Source: Sipunculus nudus | Lineage: Eukaryota > Annelida > Sipuncula > Golfingiida > Sipunculidae | Length of the DNA: 64,000 nucleotides | Assembly (NCBI GenBank): GCA_026874595.1 | Contig: CM049322.1 | Span: 55,278,386 to 55,342,385, forward strand | Reading direction: 5' to 3' | The notes under the pieces: generated by a model | What the model was told of the DNA's origin: nothing | The model's database searches: none | Seen by the model: only the letters and a program-made list of their open reading frames with translations | Program-made: the position numbers and the translations under genes | Shown: one piece after another, positions 46,850-58,620 of the stretch | Position numbering within the stretch: position 1 is the stretch's first letter | How the letters are laid out: the number at the start of each line of letters is the position of its first letter

Positions 46850-49662
46850 TCATACAATGTGTTGACCACGTGTGTCCTTTAGAAACATATGCACACTGTT
46901 TTGGTCATATTTTGTGTGGTCTGTGCAATGCTACAATCTAGTGTCTCACTTTCTCTAAAATATCATTCACAGGTTTGTAAAGTGCTGACCCCTATTGGTC
47001 TATGCGCATTTTGTGTGAATTGTATAGTGCTGACATTTTGTTTTCATTATTGTACTGACATTACTCTCCTTTGTTATCACAACAGTGGCCCGCAAATCTT
47101 CTTTCCACACAGCCACAGCTCTCTCTCGTTTAATTCTAAATAATATTAACTGAGTGCATATGTATGATTTAAATTAATGTTATTCCTGCAATTACCATCT
47201 TCTTGTATTAACGTAGTGTGCATTGATTATTCTGAGCATCAAAATCTTTAATAACATACATCAATAATAACATATAAACGAAAGAATTTGGTGCCCCTGT
47301 GACATCAATTAACAATAAAGGCATAATCATTTTGATGGACATTTCGTGTTCTGAGAGCAATTGACTATCAACTGTGGGCAGGCACTGTTTGAAAAACTGT
47401 TGGTCTAACTCTTTTTTTATGGCTATGCCGGAGTGGTAATTCCTGTGACACATAGTACGCAGGTGCAGCATTCTCAGCTCTTGTTAGCTGTTGTTATATA
47501 CACACAGCAGGTGTTCATATACACATCGCAACTATAACGCATGGTAGACTAAGCAATAAAGTTCTATAAACAAGAACATCACAGTTTGTGTTAACCAGGT
47601 CTGCTAAGAACGAACAACAATCAGCACCTGTACAGTATAGACATAACACGAGGTAATGCTGTATAATAAGGTTGTCGGATTGTCCTCAACTTGTAACCCT
47701 CTGAGAGGTGTTTACCATAAAGAAACTAATTTGTGGATAGAGGCAGGATTCTAACGACGCTGCGTAAGTAGGACTTGTCTGCTAGTTTGTTTGTCTCCTA
47801 CCCTTTATTTTTGTTGAATGCAAAACAGAGATATCCCGAAAAATACACTGAGGTTTACTTTGCTGGCTGGCTTGTGTTCATGTCATTATGTCATCACCTA
47901 CTTGAGATAGCGTTGACGATTTTCTATTACAGGATGGGCCATTGATCAGGACAAATTTGTATTGTGATCTGGGCGAAATATATCACTGTAGGCTTCTGGA
48001 AATAAAAATTGACTTTAAAGGAACTCAATCATAGGACTATGTTGACCCAGTTAACAACACTGTACAGTTTCAATGAACTACTGCATCTGCTTTATCATGT
48101 GGACTGTAAGAACTATTCTATATGCATTAACACACATTTTTTTAAACGTAATTTTTCTTTGCTTACATGATTTGGTGATGTCTCAATGATGAAGGATTTT
48201 ATAAAGATATCAAATTTATATACAACAAAAGTGAAATTAATATTAAGTCACAAGAAGTTCTATTTCCAGGTGCTACAACAAATCATTACATAGACTGGGA
48301 CATGATCATATATAATGGGACAAAGGAGTCATCTTGAAAAACACTATGGATTTATAAAGAGCATTCCAAATGAATGGAAATCCAAACTTTTACTATATAT
48401 GGAATATAATATTTCAAAATAAAGATTTAAAATTTAGATTTAGATTCGATGATTATTGTCACTGATAAATATGCTCACATGAAGAAACATTGTAAAATGT
48501 ATTTATATACAGGAAGAAACATAAGTGTACTATTACCAAACACTATTGACAAACAAATCTTGTCAAGGCAACGGTAACAGTAACATACCGTGCTTTCCTA
48601 TTTGAAATAGGCATCGATACCTTATTGCATACTCTCTTTACTAACCGAGTCTTTATAGCAAAACACTATATACATGTACAAAATTGTAAAATAAGGAGTC
48701 ATCGTTTTAATTGTTTCTTCTGTTATTTAAATGAATCGGATAGGAGGAAATGTAAATATTTCGGTTAATATACACATGCCATATGTACACAGTTGGTTAT
48801 CAATACAACATTGTTCTGTGCATACATGCTCTGTTCTATAAACACACATAACTATAAACAAAAAGGCCAAAATAAAGCACCAACCCACATGCCATGACTT
48901 CCCATTATATTAGGAACACAGTATTCTTTTTCACACATTGTCCCACACACAAGCGCATATATAGCAAGTTATAATAGTCATGGTGTTGCCGGTGGGCTTC
49001 TATCCAAAACGCTGGTATCAGCATTATAATGGCTCATTATATAACAATAATATTTTCTTCTGCTCCCACTGAATGATGAATCACAAATTTCTGGATTTTT
49101 GAAATTACAGTGAATCATACATTGTATTGACAAGGAAAATCCGACTATGTAATCGAATCATACTCACAGTCAGGGATAACCTTGGCTTTACTTCATTATA
49201 TATTGATAGACATCCAGAACTTAAATTGAACAAAATCAAATCAAATCAAATGTGACCATGACCATGGCCTTAGACATCAACACTTTAAGGATGATAACTT
49301 TGCAGAATAAATCGTTATTTTTCATAAATACTCCATGCATCCATCAAATTGATGGCAAATAACAAACATTTTGGACAGTAAGTGAGCCAGCAATGAATAT
49401 ATGAAGTGTACCAAGGATATTTTGTTAGTATGCACTGTACAATCTGGCATTGATTTGGCTATACTGCATCCTACTACTGAGTAGATTAAGCAGATTAAAC
49501 GGAATTTACAACAGTATTTGTTCAATTATTTGTATAGTGATGGTTGTATAATTATGTGGGCAGCTCTCATCTCTCTTGCCACGTTGTGTCTCATACTTTT
49601 TTTCTTTCTGGTGATTGACTTCATTGCATGCTGACATCAGACGTGGTATACCAGGTATACAC
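46850..49662 (+). repeat. Tandem locus copy C, 5' part
   Basis: 46,860-47,310 aligns with the A and B flanks. 47,340-49,660 aligns with copy D (61,390-63,650): shared landmarks are ctctgaggggt-type segments near 47,700 and 61,730, ttgccggtgggc at 48,985 and 62,820, and gtataattatgtg before the leader exon at 49,548 and 63,511. The alignment stops abruptly near 49,660 inside the leader exon, where the minus-strand nuclease-like pseudogene begins. Confidence 0.8.
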
Positions 49663-49674
49663 AAGAGGAACAGT

Positions 49675-52600
49675 CAAGCTGCATCCCCATGTTGTGATGT
49701 TGTTCTGATCACCTCAGTAGTATGATTAGGACCAGAGAGCACCTGGAGAGATACGGTAAGCTCAGGCAGTGAGTGCCAAACTGACCAGGCTGTCTTTGTG
49801 CCTTTGCCAAAGAATGCCGAGTTGGTGTCGTATCCTGCCAGTGTATAAAACGCCAGCAGTGCCATTGCCTTCTCAGGACCAAGACTGTGAGCAATGACAT
49901 GAACTGGAGTGTACCTGGGAAGTAAAAAAACTGAATGAGTCTACTACCAACCAATTAACATATAAGTAAAATATCTAAATACATCTTACTGAAATAATTG
50001 TATCTTAAATGGCACCGTGCTCCAAAAGCTACCCAAAGTTCATCAATACTCTGCCCGAGAGACACACAAGTGGCGATGCGAAAGACTACGACATCACTGT
50101 CATTGCTGCGGACAATGACTCTCCGATGCCCGGGCAAAGTACAAGCAGCCACACGCAGTAATATTTGAGTATCAGCTTCTTCTTGTGTGCAAGAGGCCAG
50201 TGCATTGCTATCCATGAAAGATTGTGAAGTTAAACAGTTCCAAAACAGAGTTGTGAAGAGTCTCTTACCCTGGAATAAGAAAGACAATGGAAACTGAGAT
50301 AATGCCATTTTGCCATTAGATATAATGATTTCATATTTCACATAATCATTCAAATACATTTATTTCTATTTCAATACCCATGGAAGTGTCATGAGGCTCA
50401 GGCTTTTGAACAACTCCAAGTACAACTCTTGTTTGTTCAGGTCCACATAGAGGAAGGCAGCCTAATTTCCAGGAACTTTGGTTGAGAGAGTAACCCTCCT
50501 TCTTGCAATGATGTATGGTGCAAACACGTCTGTGAAATAGTGTCCAATGGTCGCAGCACTTCCAGGTCCAAGCACTTTCACAAGCACTGCACCATCTAGC
50601 ACAGCCGCCGTTGTCACTTGTCTCTGATGTTCAAGGTCTTTCAGAACCAAGCAGTCTGGAAGTTCACTCTTCGTTCCATGATGCATTTTCCCCTTCCGAG
50701 TGAGTGAAGGTGGCTCTGGGGAACATTCATGTGGGAAGACATCGTCTTTTATTTTGAGTCCAGAATTAACAGCCAGCAGAAGTTGGGTCGCTTTAGTTTG
50801 TTGGTCCTTGAAAACAGACACCTCTGGTTTGACACGTGGTTGGGAAAGCGAAGTCTTGAACAACTTCAGCCTGGTGAGTGGTATGGGTGCAGTGAATGAT
50901 GCTTCGTCCTAAGACCCCATTCGTTGGTCTAGAAATGCGTTGTACCTCTTTATCCCAATATCCTTCAACTGCAGTACGGTGTCTACAACATATAGGGGCA
51001 TGACGACTGATTCATCCAAGTCCAGTTGCTCCCCACTGGCCTCCATAAAGGGATTTCCAAGATCCTCAAAATCATCCACAAGTGCCAGAACATCACCCTG
51101 GAAAAGACAATACAAATTTGCATATCATACGTATCTCTTAAAATCATAGGATAAATTATTAAGACAATTATACAAGAGATAATTACCTTGAAGTCAGATT
51201 GAAAGTTTGGATATTGTTCATGATGCATCCGTTCTTCTTATTCTTTTTCGCTTCAAATTCCCTGACTAGATGTATCATCTCAGAGCGTACGACCTGCTGT
51301 CGTCAAACTGTGCCTAGGTCGTCAAGGTTCCCAATGACACCTCCCTTATTCTTAATCCAATCAATCAACTGCTCATGCAACTGGTCGTACGGAATCTTCG
51401 AGAATGCCCGCCTTGACTTCTGACCCAACTCTGAAACTCAACAAACAGGGCAGGATGTCGTTCTTCTAGTGATGCCATATCGCGGAGATGGATAGGCAAG
51501 TTTCGAGCATAATGGGTATGATCCAATACAAATTCATATGGAACCAGAGAATCAAGTGTCACCATATAGAGGGAGAAATCTCAGGAGCGACAAGACTTGA
51601 CAAACTGGAAAATAAAATTACTTTGTCATAAAATACCTAAAATATGTATAGGCGTTGTACATCAAAGAAAATGTATCACATTGCTTAAATTGGATCAACA
51701 ATTGAATTGAACATGAATTGAACATAGTATCTTACTTGAAGAATAAGAAGATCCAGCTCCATGGACTTGTGCCAGAAATCTGCTTGAGGCTGTGAAGCCC
51801 ACAGTTTCTGTAGCCAATCGTCGAAGTGTAAGGGGATTAATTTTCTCCGCCCATCACTGTTTGTTTGTTTTCCAACGTATTGATCTCACGCTTTCCCTAT
51901 TAGCACATCGGTCCCGTATTAGAGCTGTGGTGCAACCGCTGCCAGTCACCTGACACGCTCCATAGCATCTTTTCTGTGTGCATAGACCCCAATGCTACCG
52001 GGAACGAATCCTCACTAAATTCCGTCGGGAGATACTTCCACTGAAGATTTTTGCTAATGTAAAGAGTGGTTGATCAGCTACCATGACCAGTGTCTGGCCT
52101 GGATAAAGGTAGCTGATTGCTTCGCGGAGGACTTTCATCACATGCCAAGCCATAGCGGGGCTGGTAGAAGAATGGGAATAGTGGCAACATCTATGTTTTG
52201 GCAGGGGGGAATCTGGTAGGCTCTGTGTTGCTGGCATAATATGCAGCCCATGATATCCATTCTCAAGTCTCAAGGCTATCTTTCAAAGATTGCATCTGAC
52301 TTTGTCCAGCCACTGCTAACCTTTTTCTAATGACTCTGGTGAGTGAGGCTGAAAACGGACGACTGTTTGTATTCAAGTCAGGAACGTACAGGACCTCATC
52401 GTACGGCATTGAAATATCGAAATTCATGGTTGTGTAGTGAGCTGGCAAGGGTTTCACAATCTGCTGCTCCATTTCAGCCGGATTCAGGATGGCAATAAGA
52501 TTACCTGCATTCTGGCTGTCTGATGAAAAGTGCTGTTGAAGACTAATGCATTTTCCATGTAGAGCTGACTGAGCAGTCGTTGATGAAGGGTTTTGGTTAA

Positions 52601-54150
52601 TGTTATCAAATCCACCGGTTGTGAAGACACCCTTGACTATCTGTGGTGGTACCACCATACCAATCTTCTCTTAGTGACTGATCACCGAATTTGCAATGTC
52701 TATGCATACTGTTTTCAAACGGTCATATGACACGCATATATCCTTATGCATGACATCCACAAAAGAGGCACTGCCATACAGGCTTCTGTGGCTCAGGGGT
52801 AGAGCGCAGGGCTCAAAGCCGGGAGTTTGAATCTCAGCCGAGCCAGTGAGATTTTTTTTACGGTCGGCCGCACCCAGGGTGAGCGATCTGCAGGCTTAAT
52901 GGGGAGATTGTACCTCACAATCGTGTTTCAGGCAAAAACGAGTGCACTTTTCGGGGTTCCTCGGTGTTATGACCCAGCAATGGGGAGGAGATACACCCAG
53001 GACCCGCAGGAGTGTTTCACCAAGCCTGGTTGACGCCATAAAATCGTGTGTAAGCCCCTGTCACGTAGTCCGAAACCGGAATGAAATTCTGCAGATGTAC
53101 ATACTTAGTTAAGCGAGCATTAATAAAATGGAAGCGGTTACCTCCACCAAAAAAATTAAAAAAAAGGAAGCACTGCCAGACTGAAGATGCAGCTTCAATG
53201 CAATGTATATCGAAGCTGGTGTTTCTTTCTATTTAATATGACGAAGAAGAGTCAAAGGTTTTTTTTTGCCCTGCGCTTTACCGAATTGAGTGTGTTCTGC
53301 TGACCAATGGATGCTGCAACCTAGGATTTCCTAGCCTCAGGAGTTGGCTGATCAATCCATGATCCATTAAGAAGCAGATGTAAGAATGATCTCAGCATTG
53401 GAGGCATAGCATTAGCTTCACAAGAGGTTGTAAAGGACCCTGAAAAAGCATTTTTCATCGAAAGAAACTCTGTCGTAGGATTTTTGCTGCCTTAAGGATG
53501 ATGGAGGCATCCAGTGACGTGCTGTTTTTCATGTCAGCAACTGATGTGCTGAGGTCATCATCAAAAACAAGAGACCAGCTACGATTTTCTCTGATTGCTT
53601 TGATATCTGGTACGAGGCGCTCGATATCTTCACGAAGGCGCGTCGTGTTACATTTGATCTCAAGAGAAACGAAAGAGCACCAATGAGTTTCTCATAGAGA
53701 GCTGTCATATCGCACATTGATAGCGAATCTCCAGAGCCACGATGGTCCTCGATAAACTCGAGCAAGTCATCGAGCACATATGCTCTAATTACTTGTATTT
53801 CATTACTTTCAGTAATGCCATACCCAACCATTTTTGCTTTCCTGTAAAGCCTGACATGTCCGATGATAAACAGCATCGATAGCGACCATGTCGCCAGCAG
53901 ACAGTAGGGCCAATAAATGCTTGTCACCAATCACTTAACCACATTCTCGGACCTTTCTGTCCAAGCCAAGTGTGGCAGCCCTCCTTAGTTCCCTTTTATT
54001 ACCAACCACAGAAGAGACCAGGTGTGTTGACACGCTCACACAATGAGGGTGTGGGTGAAGCCTGTGTAGTAGACGGCACCATTGCTCATAAGTCGTAACT
54101 TTACCGGGATTACTGTCTCTTCATGCTTTTTTTCTAGCTCTCAAAACCTT
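49675..54150 (-). pseudogene. Multi-exon pseudogene of a repetitive FEN1/XPG-like family
   Basis: On the minus strand from 54,150 down, pieces in several frames form one long protein. They include an N-terminal part with AGDMVAIDAVYHRTC, then VVPPQIVKGVFTTGG and NPSSTTAQSALHG, LYPGQTLVMVADQPLF, FVLDHTHYARNLPIHLRDM, LDGAVLVKVLGPGSAATIG, SCTQEEADTQILLRVA with VIVRSNDSDVVVF, and finally FYTLAGYDTNSAFFGKGTK. The EEADT, SDSDVVV and L.G.D..SAFFGKG blocks resemble the acidic active-site segments and helix-hairpin turn of FEN1/XPG 5' nucleases; that is inference. Introns with gt-ag ends are visible (51,605-51,735 and 51,098-51,186), so it is not a processed copy. Stops, frameshifts and a nested SINE show it is dead. 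I remember this motif set from uncharacterised multicopy proteins of molluscs and corals, so it may be element-derived. Confidence 0.7.
52781..53160 (+). mobile_element. tRNA-derived SINE, copy 2, with target duplication
   Basis: Head tggctcaggggtagagc and B box gagtttgaatctc, body as in the copy at 14,259, A-rich end. It is flanked by gcactgcca at 52,768-52,776 and again at 53,170-53,178, a 9-base target duplication. It interrupts the nuclease-like pseudogene; removing one duplication copy joins the flanking frame (ASFVDVMHKD). Confidence 0.9.
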
Positions 54151-55689
54151 TTAGTGGTTAATTGAATTCCTACAGCTTTTGTGCCAAACTTCAGAGTTTG
54201 ACTTCATTCGTGACACAGCATTCTGAACATCACCACCAAAAATATCATCCACAAATATAATTTCAGGTAAATCCCCTAATTTCATCATCTCCTAGATGTG
54301 ATCTATTACTTCTTTGAAATATGCATTTAGTTATTCGAGGCTTTTCCTCAATTTAAAGGAAGTTGAAGGATCTAAAATTCTTTCATTTTTTTTTTTTTTT
54401 GTGTTAGAAAACATAAATTCCAGTTACGCTTTTCCATTGTTGCCCAGACGCCACTTTTTAATTGATAAAATACTAATCTGAAATAAAAAAATACTTGCTT
54501 GATGTTAATCAGAGAAGCTGGGATAATTGCTAAAAATTATCCTAAACAATGAGCTGGTTTAATCTGATTGTCTATCAATATAAGCTTTACTTTATATTAA
54601 CAAATTCAGTCCAATATGTTACGAGTTTCAGTGATACAATTAAAGGTACATGGAATGGATCCAATGCATGCCCATCGACTGCCATTTTACTGCATCACAG
54701 TATAAACCATTTTGACAACTATTTATCTTTTTTAATGATTCCGTTAAAAACTAAATTTTAATTTATATCTTCATTAGTATACAGTTACTGTTTACTGTTA
54801 CTGTTTAACGTATTAATTAATATGGAGTCAGATTAAATTGGAGTACTAATTCGGATTCTCGTTACCAATCAGTCTTATCTATCAACTGACTTTCCAGCAA
54901 GACTTTTATTCATTTCAGATTAGGAAATTATCAACTAAAAAATTCACATAATCCAACATAATCAACAATACCATATTTAAAAAGAAATCACCTTAATGTT
55001 AAAGAAGATTTGAACATAAGCCTCACTTGCATTTGTAAGAAGAAAACCATTTCAATTGTACCCTATTCAGTGCAATTAATGTATGCATTTTCTTTTTTCT
55101 CAGTTCCTCTCAAGGCTTGATTTGGTGGGACAAATTAACATTTACATAAATGCTAAAATATAGCATTTATTAAATTAAATTCAGAAATCGAAAAGCAAAG
55201 GTTTCAGTAGCTTCGAGGCCCATTTTTATTGGATTCCTTGACCTGAAATTATATAGTTTCAATACCCTATTTGTCACTAAAGCTTTACTATAACCAAATT
55301 TATGGGGAAAGGTGTAGTTTTGGTGGCCTTTTGAAAATAAGAACTTTATCTATTTCCGGTTTGAACCACGATGTAGGGTGTCTTTGGATATTTTTTTTTT
55401 CTATGACCATAAGGTACTTCTTTACCAAAGTGGACCTTTGCATCATGAACTGAAGTCTGAAGTCGCTCAACCCACCCACTATTTAAGAAGTTCTCGTAGG
55501 GCCAGATATGGCAACTCATTATATATTTTTTTGTACTCAACCGGGGACAAAGTGATTCACAGGTGGTAATACAGCCAGCCTGATCCAGTCATTTATTTGG
55601 GCCTTCAATCACTGTTATCATGATCAGCAAACGTGATGATGTGTTCGTGAATTATCATTTATTTATCCACATTGAGTTTATTACTGTTT
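54151..55689. other. Spacer between pseudogene and copy C remainder
   Basis: No supported gene. 55,260-55,570 holds open frames on both strands and lies where the A-to-B intron of the duplicated locus would be, so it may be diverged copy C sequence. Confidence 0.35.
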
Positions 55690-56313
55690 ATAGTGAACAG
55701 TTATTGTATTTTTTAGGTAAGACTCGTGTGGTCAACAGGCCCATTGCTTCCAAAGGTGCGTGTCCTTTATTGAATAATAATAAAAAAAACTAAATAATTA
55801 ACTTATTATTCATATGTACAGGCAGTTACCGGAGGTCTTTTATAACTGTAAACACTTGGTAAAATAAACAGAAAACACAAAAAGGTGGCCACAAATGGTT
55901 TCTCAAATAAAATGAAATGTGATTATACCATATTAGCTTTTCCATGAGTATTGCCTACAGGCCGAGATAAAACTATACATGCACGTTACATTATTATTGA
56001 TATTATTTTTTAATGATTATTATGATTTTTATTATAATTATTATTACCAAACTGTTTTTTTCAAAATGGTTCAGGAGTAACATTTTAAAGTTTTTACTTT
56101 TAAAAATCATTTTGGAATGTTCTTCCATATTTTTCGTAACAGAGTATACTTTTTCCTACTCTCACACTTCCTATACTGGAAATACAGAATAAGCAGGATA
56201 TATTTGCAAAAGAAGTACTGCAGACATAAGAGTAAAGATTGTATCAACATTTTATTAACATTTATACTTTATTTACCATTTAATGTTCTTTTTACACACA
56301 TATACATATATAT
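55690..56313 (+). repeat. Tandem locus copy C, 3' part with 39-nt exon
   Basis: The acceptor ttttttag is followed by a 39-nt phase-1 exon (55,717-55,755) that aligns with B1 and B2 of copy A (GKTRVVNRPIASK versus GENPVVEKSIPAE) and ends at gtgcgt. Further on, agtaaagattgtatcaacat at 56,230 matches 37,771. The copy is cut at 56,314 by the Gypsy LTR. Confidence 0.65.
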
Positions 56314-57100
56314 TGTTACAGGTGCCCTTTTTATTGTGTGACACGGGCGTAACTCGTGTTATAGCGCCCGTGTCTGGCCGCGTATTGCATTCTCAGTTTA
56401 ATCCGTACTGGATGAACTCTCGTTGTCATGCTAGCTTGGGGCTTTCTTGCCTGGCCTAGCCGGGGCGAGCTCACGTGTGAACCCTAATATGTTGGGAAAC
56501 AGCGATGTTTTTATAGATGATTCCCGTAACGCGTGTTTACTGTGTGTTGGGTTGGATTCTTTAGACTGTTCGAGATGTGGAAAATTCTAGGCTTGGGATG
56601 AGAAGTTATAAATAGGGGGCTGTAATTTAAAGCATAGTGAGGTGAAAGATTATCCAGTAATTTCAGGGATTCTACTATTACTAACACTTTACAATTTAGT
56701 GCTGCCTGCCTCAAGTTTACTTTCTTGATTGTTACAAGATCTTTACATTGGACTGTTATTCTCCGAGAGAACTCGGGTGAACTGTTCGCCGGCTTATACA
56801 TTTTAAAGGACTTATCGCTGTGACAGTGGTAGTATCCAGGTACTGTGCACCTGTTTTTTTAATATATGATTGTATTGATTATTTTTTATAATGTGTCATT
56901 GTATTGATTTAGTGTATTGTAACGTTACGGTTGTTTTACGAATAAATTATAGTTATTTGTTAACAAAAAGCCACTGATTCTTTATTCATTCCTCTAGACA
57001 TTTAACGCTGCCTAGTGATACAGAATCTGAATTTTTATCTCTTTTACCAAATTTATGTTCCTCACGCATACGTGATCTGTATATTTGAGGTTCCGTAACA
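56314..57100 (+). repeat. 5' LTR of Gypsy element (787 bp)
   Basis: It begins TGTTAC and ends GTAACA, a perfect 6-base terminal inverted repeat, six bases before the primer-binding site. It contains a TATA box at 56,607-56,615 and an aataaa at about 56,940. A 10-base perfect hairpin stem (gacacgggcg at 56,340-56,349 and cgcccgtgtc at 56,365-56,374) lies near the left end. Confidence 0.8.
56607..56615 (+). promoter_or_regulatory. LTR TATA box
   Basis: TATAAATAG within the LTR, expected to position the retrotransposon transcript start about 30 bases downstream. Confidence 0.6.
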
Positions 57101-57106
57101 TAAAAT

Positions 57107-57124
57107 TGGGGGTTCGTCCGGGAT
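57107..57124 (+). other. Primer-binding site, tRNA-Pro type
   Basis: The sequence tgggggttcgtccgggat differs at one position from the classic 18-base site complementary to the 3' end of tRNA-Pro. It sits directly after the LTR, where reverse transcription is primed. Confidence 0.8.
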
Positions 57125-57270
57125 GCTTAATAGTTTTGAAATTTGTTTAGGCCTTGACCTTGACACATTGTTTTATCATACATTGTTTACAAGATTACAT
57201 ATTGTTTACGGTACATTGTTTACAGGATTTATCTTAGTGGTTTTTTATTTTTTTACATTTTAACATTGCA

Positions 57271-58137
57271 GATTTCAAACCTGAGAAATTTGCTGACGAT
57301 CCCGATCCTGATCAATTTAAACATTTGACAAAGGAACAGTTGTTGTGTTTGGGACAAAACTTAGGGCTAAGTGTGAAAAAAGTTTTTAGAAAGCCTGATA
57401 TCATTGCTAAAATCATGCAAGATCTAGTTAGCAAAAGTTTAATTGAATAGAGTGAAGTTGAAACATCCAAAAATGACAGCCTTGCTTTGTAATTAGAATT
57501 AAAAAAGTTGGAAATACAACATGAACTAGCAATAAAAGAGATGGAAGAAAGGTTAGAAAGAGAAAGACTAGAAAATGAAATAGAAAGAGACAGACTAGAA
57601 AAAGAAAAAAAAATTGAGTTAAAACGACTGTTAAAACTCAAACTAGAACATGGTCTAAGTGCTGCCCCAACTCACAGTTTCTATGTTACTAAACACATAA
57701 GACTTCTGCCACCTTTTCAAGAAAAAGAGGTTGATAAATATTTCTTACACTTGGAGAAGGTAGCTGAAAATTAGAAATGGCCTAAGGAAAATTGAACTAT
57801 GCTGATACAAAGTGTATTGACTGGCAAGGCCAAAGGAATTTATACAGAGCTTTCAATAGAAGCTGCTGCAGACTATGACCTGGTAAAACGGTTAATCCTA
57901 AAAGGTTATGAGTTAGTTCCGGAAGCCCACCGCCAGAAATTCAGAAATTGGGAAAAGCGCAAAGAACAGACCTACGTCGAATTTGTTAGGACAAAAGAGC
58001 AGTTGTTTGATCGCTGGTGTGTTTCTAAAAATGTAATGAAAAATTTTGACAATTTGCGCCAGTTAATTTTGCTTGAAGAATTTAAGCGCTGCATTAATGC
58101 AGATTGCGTCGAAGAATACCAAACCGTTAAGATATAG
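57271..58137 (+). pseudogene. Gypsy gag-like ORF broken by nonsense changes only
   Basis: One frame runs from about 57,271 with stops at 57,448, 57,490, 57,772, 57,793 and 58,135 but no frameshift. It has an N-terminal DPDQFKHLTKEQLLCLG segment and a charged coiled coil (MEERLERERLENEIERDRL). A SCAN/gag-type core follows: EKEVDKYFLHLEKVAEN, VLTGKAKGIYTELS, KGYELVPEAHRQKFRNW and TYVEFVRTKEQLFDRW. This core is typical of metazoan Gypsy gag, which forms the particle shell. The stops at 57,772 and 57,793 stand where the family has Trp, and the first two stand where Gln is likely. No zinc knuckle or protease is present because the element ends early. Confidence 0.85.
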
Positions 58138-58266
58138 TTTAGGACAGAGGGTGAGAAAAAGGCCAACCTTTCAGCGAATGCTTCGGATAAATTGCAAATA
58201 TCTTTTTAACATACCGCCATCTATCGGGAACAATTAGATTTTACGTGCCTTATGCAGTCATTAAAT

Positions 58267-58270
58267 AATC

Positions 58271-58354
<84 letters not shown>
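58267..58354. repeat. (AT)n microsatellite
   Basis: About 43 AT units, one of the longest in the window, with one interruption near the left end. Confidence 0.95.
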
Positions 58355-58358
<4 letters not shown>

Positions 58359-58374
58359 CATGCCCGTTTTAGCC

Positions 58375-58620
58375 ACGCAGTTGTGCACAAATACGCTCAA
58401 TTGTCACAATAATAACGGAGACCAGTATGTAAGATACACGTATCTTTATATTGTTTATGCTCTAAAACACTATCCCATCCAATCCGTAGTACTCTGATGT
58501 AGCAAAGGTAATGTGTGCAACCTCGTGCCCTTCAGACGAATCACGCTTATCCGCCGTTCACAAACCAGCACGCTCTCGCAGCCAAGTGAAAGACTCATGC
58601 ATCTGGTGCAATATGTGAGA
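58375..58620 (+). repeat. Dispersed repeat, second copy
   Basis: Matches 27,440-27,740 (ggagaccagtat, agacgaatcac and ctcgcagccaagtg shared). It directly follows the (AT)n tract, whereas the 27-kb copy has none. Confidence 0.75.

Larger units (their letters stand above)
56314..58200 (+). mobile_element. Ty3/Gypsy retrotransposon, 5' LTR plus gag, truncated
   Basis: The order is LTR (56,314-57,100), primer-binding site, leader and a gag-like frame ending near 58,137. Pol and the 3' LTR are missing, and a dispersed-repeat/(AT)n region follows. Inserted in copy C of the duplicated locus. Confidence 0.8.

Noticed and set aside
55346-55569. Overlapping open frames on both strands
   Set aside because: No splice sites in usable phase and no family resemblance; they lie in likely intron of copy C.
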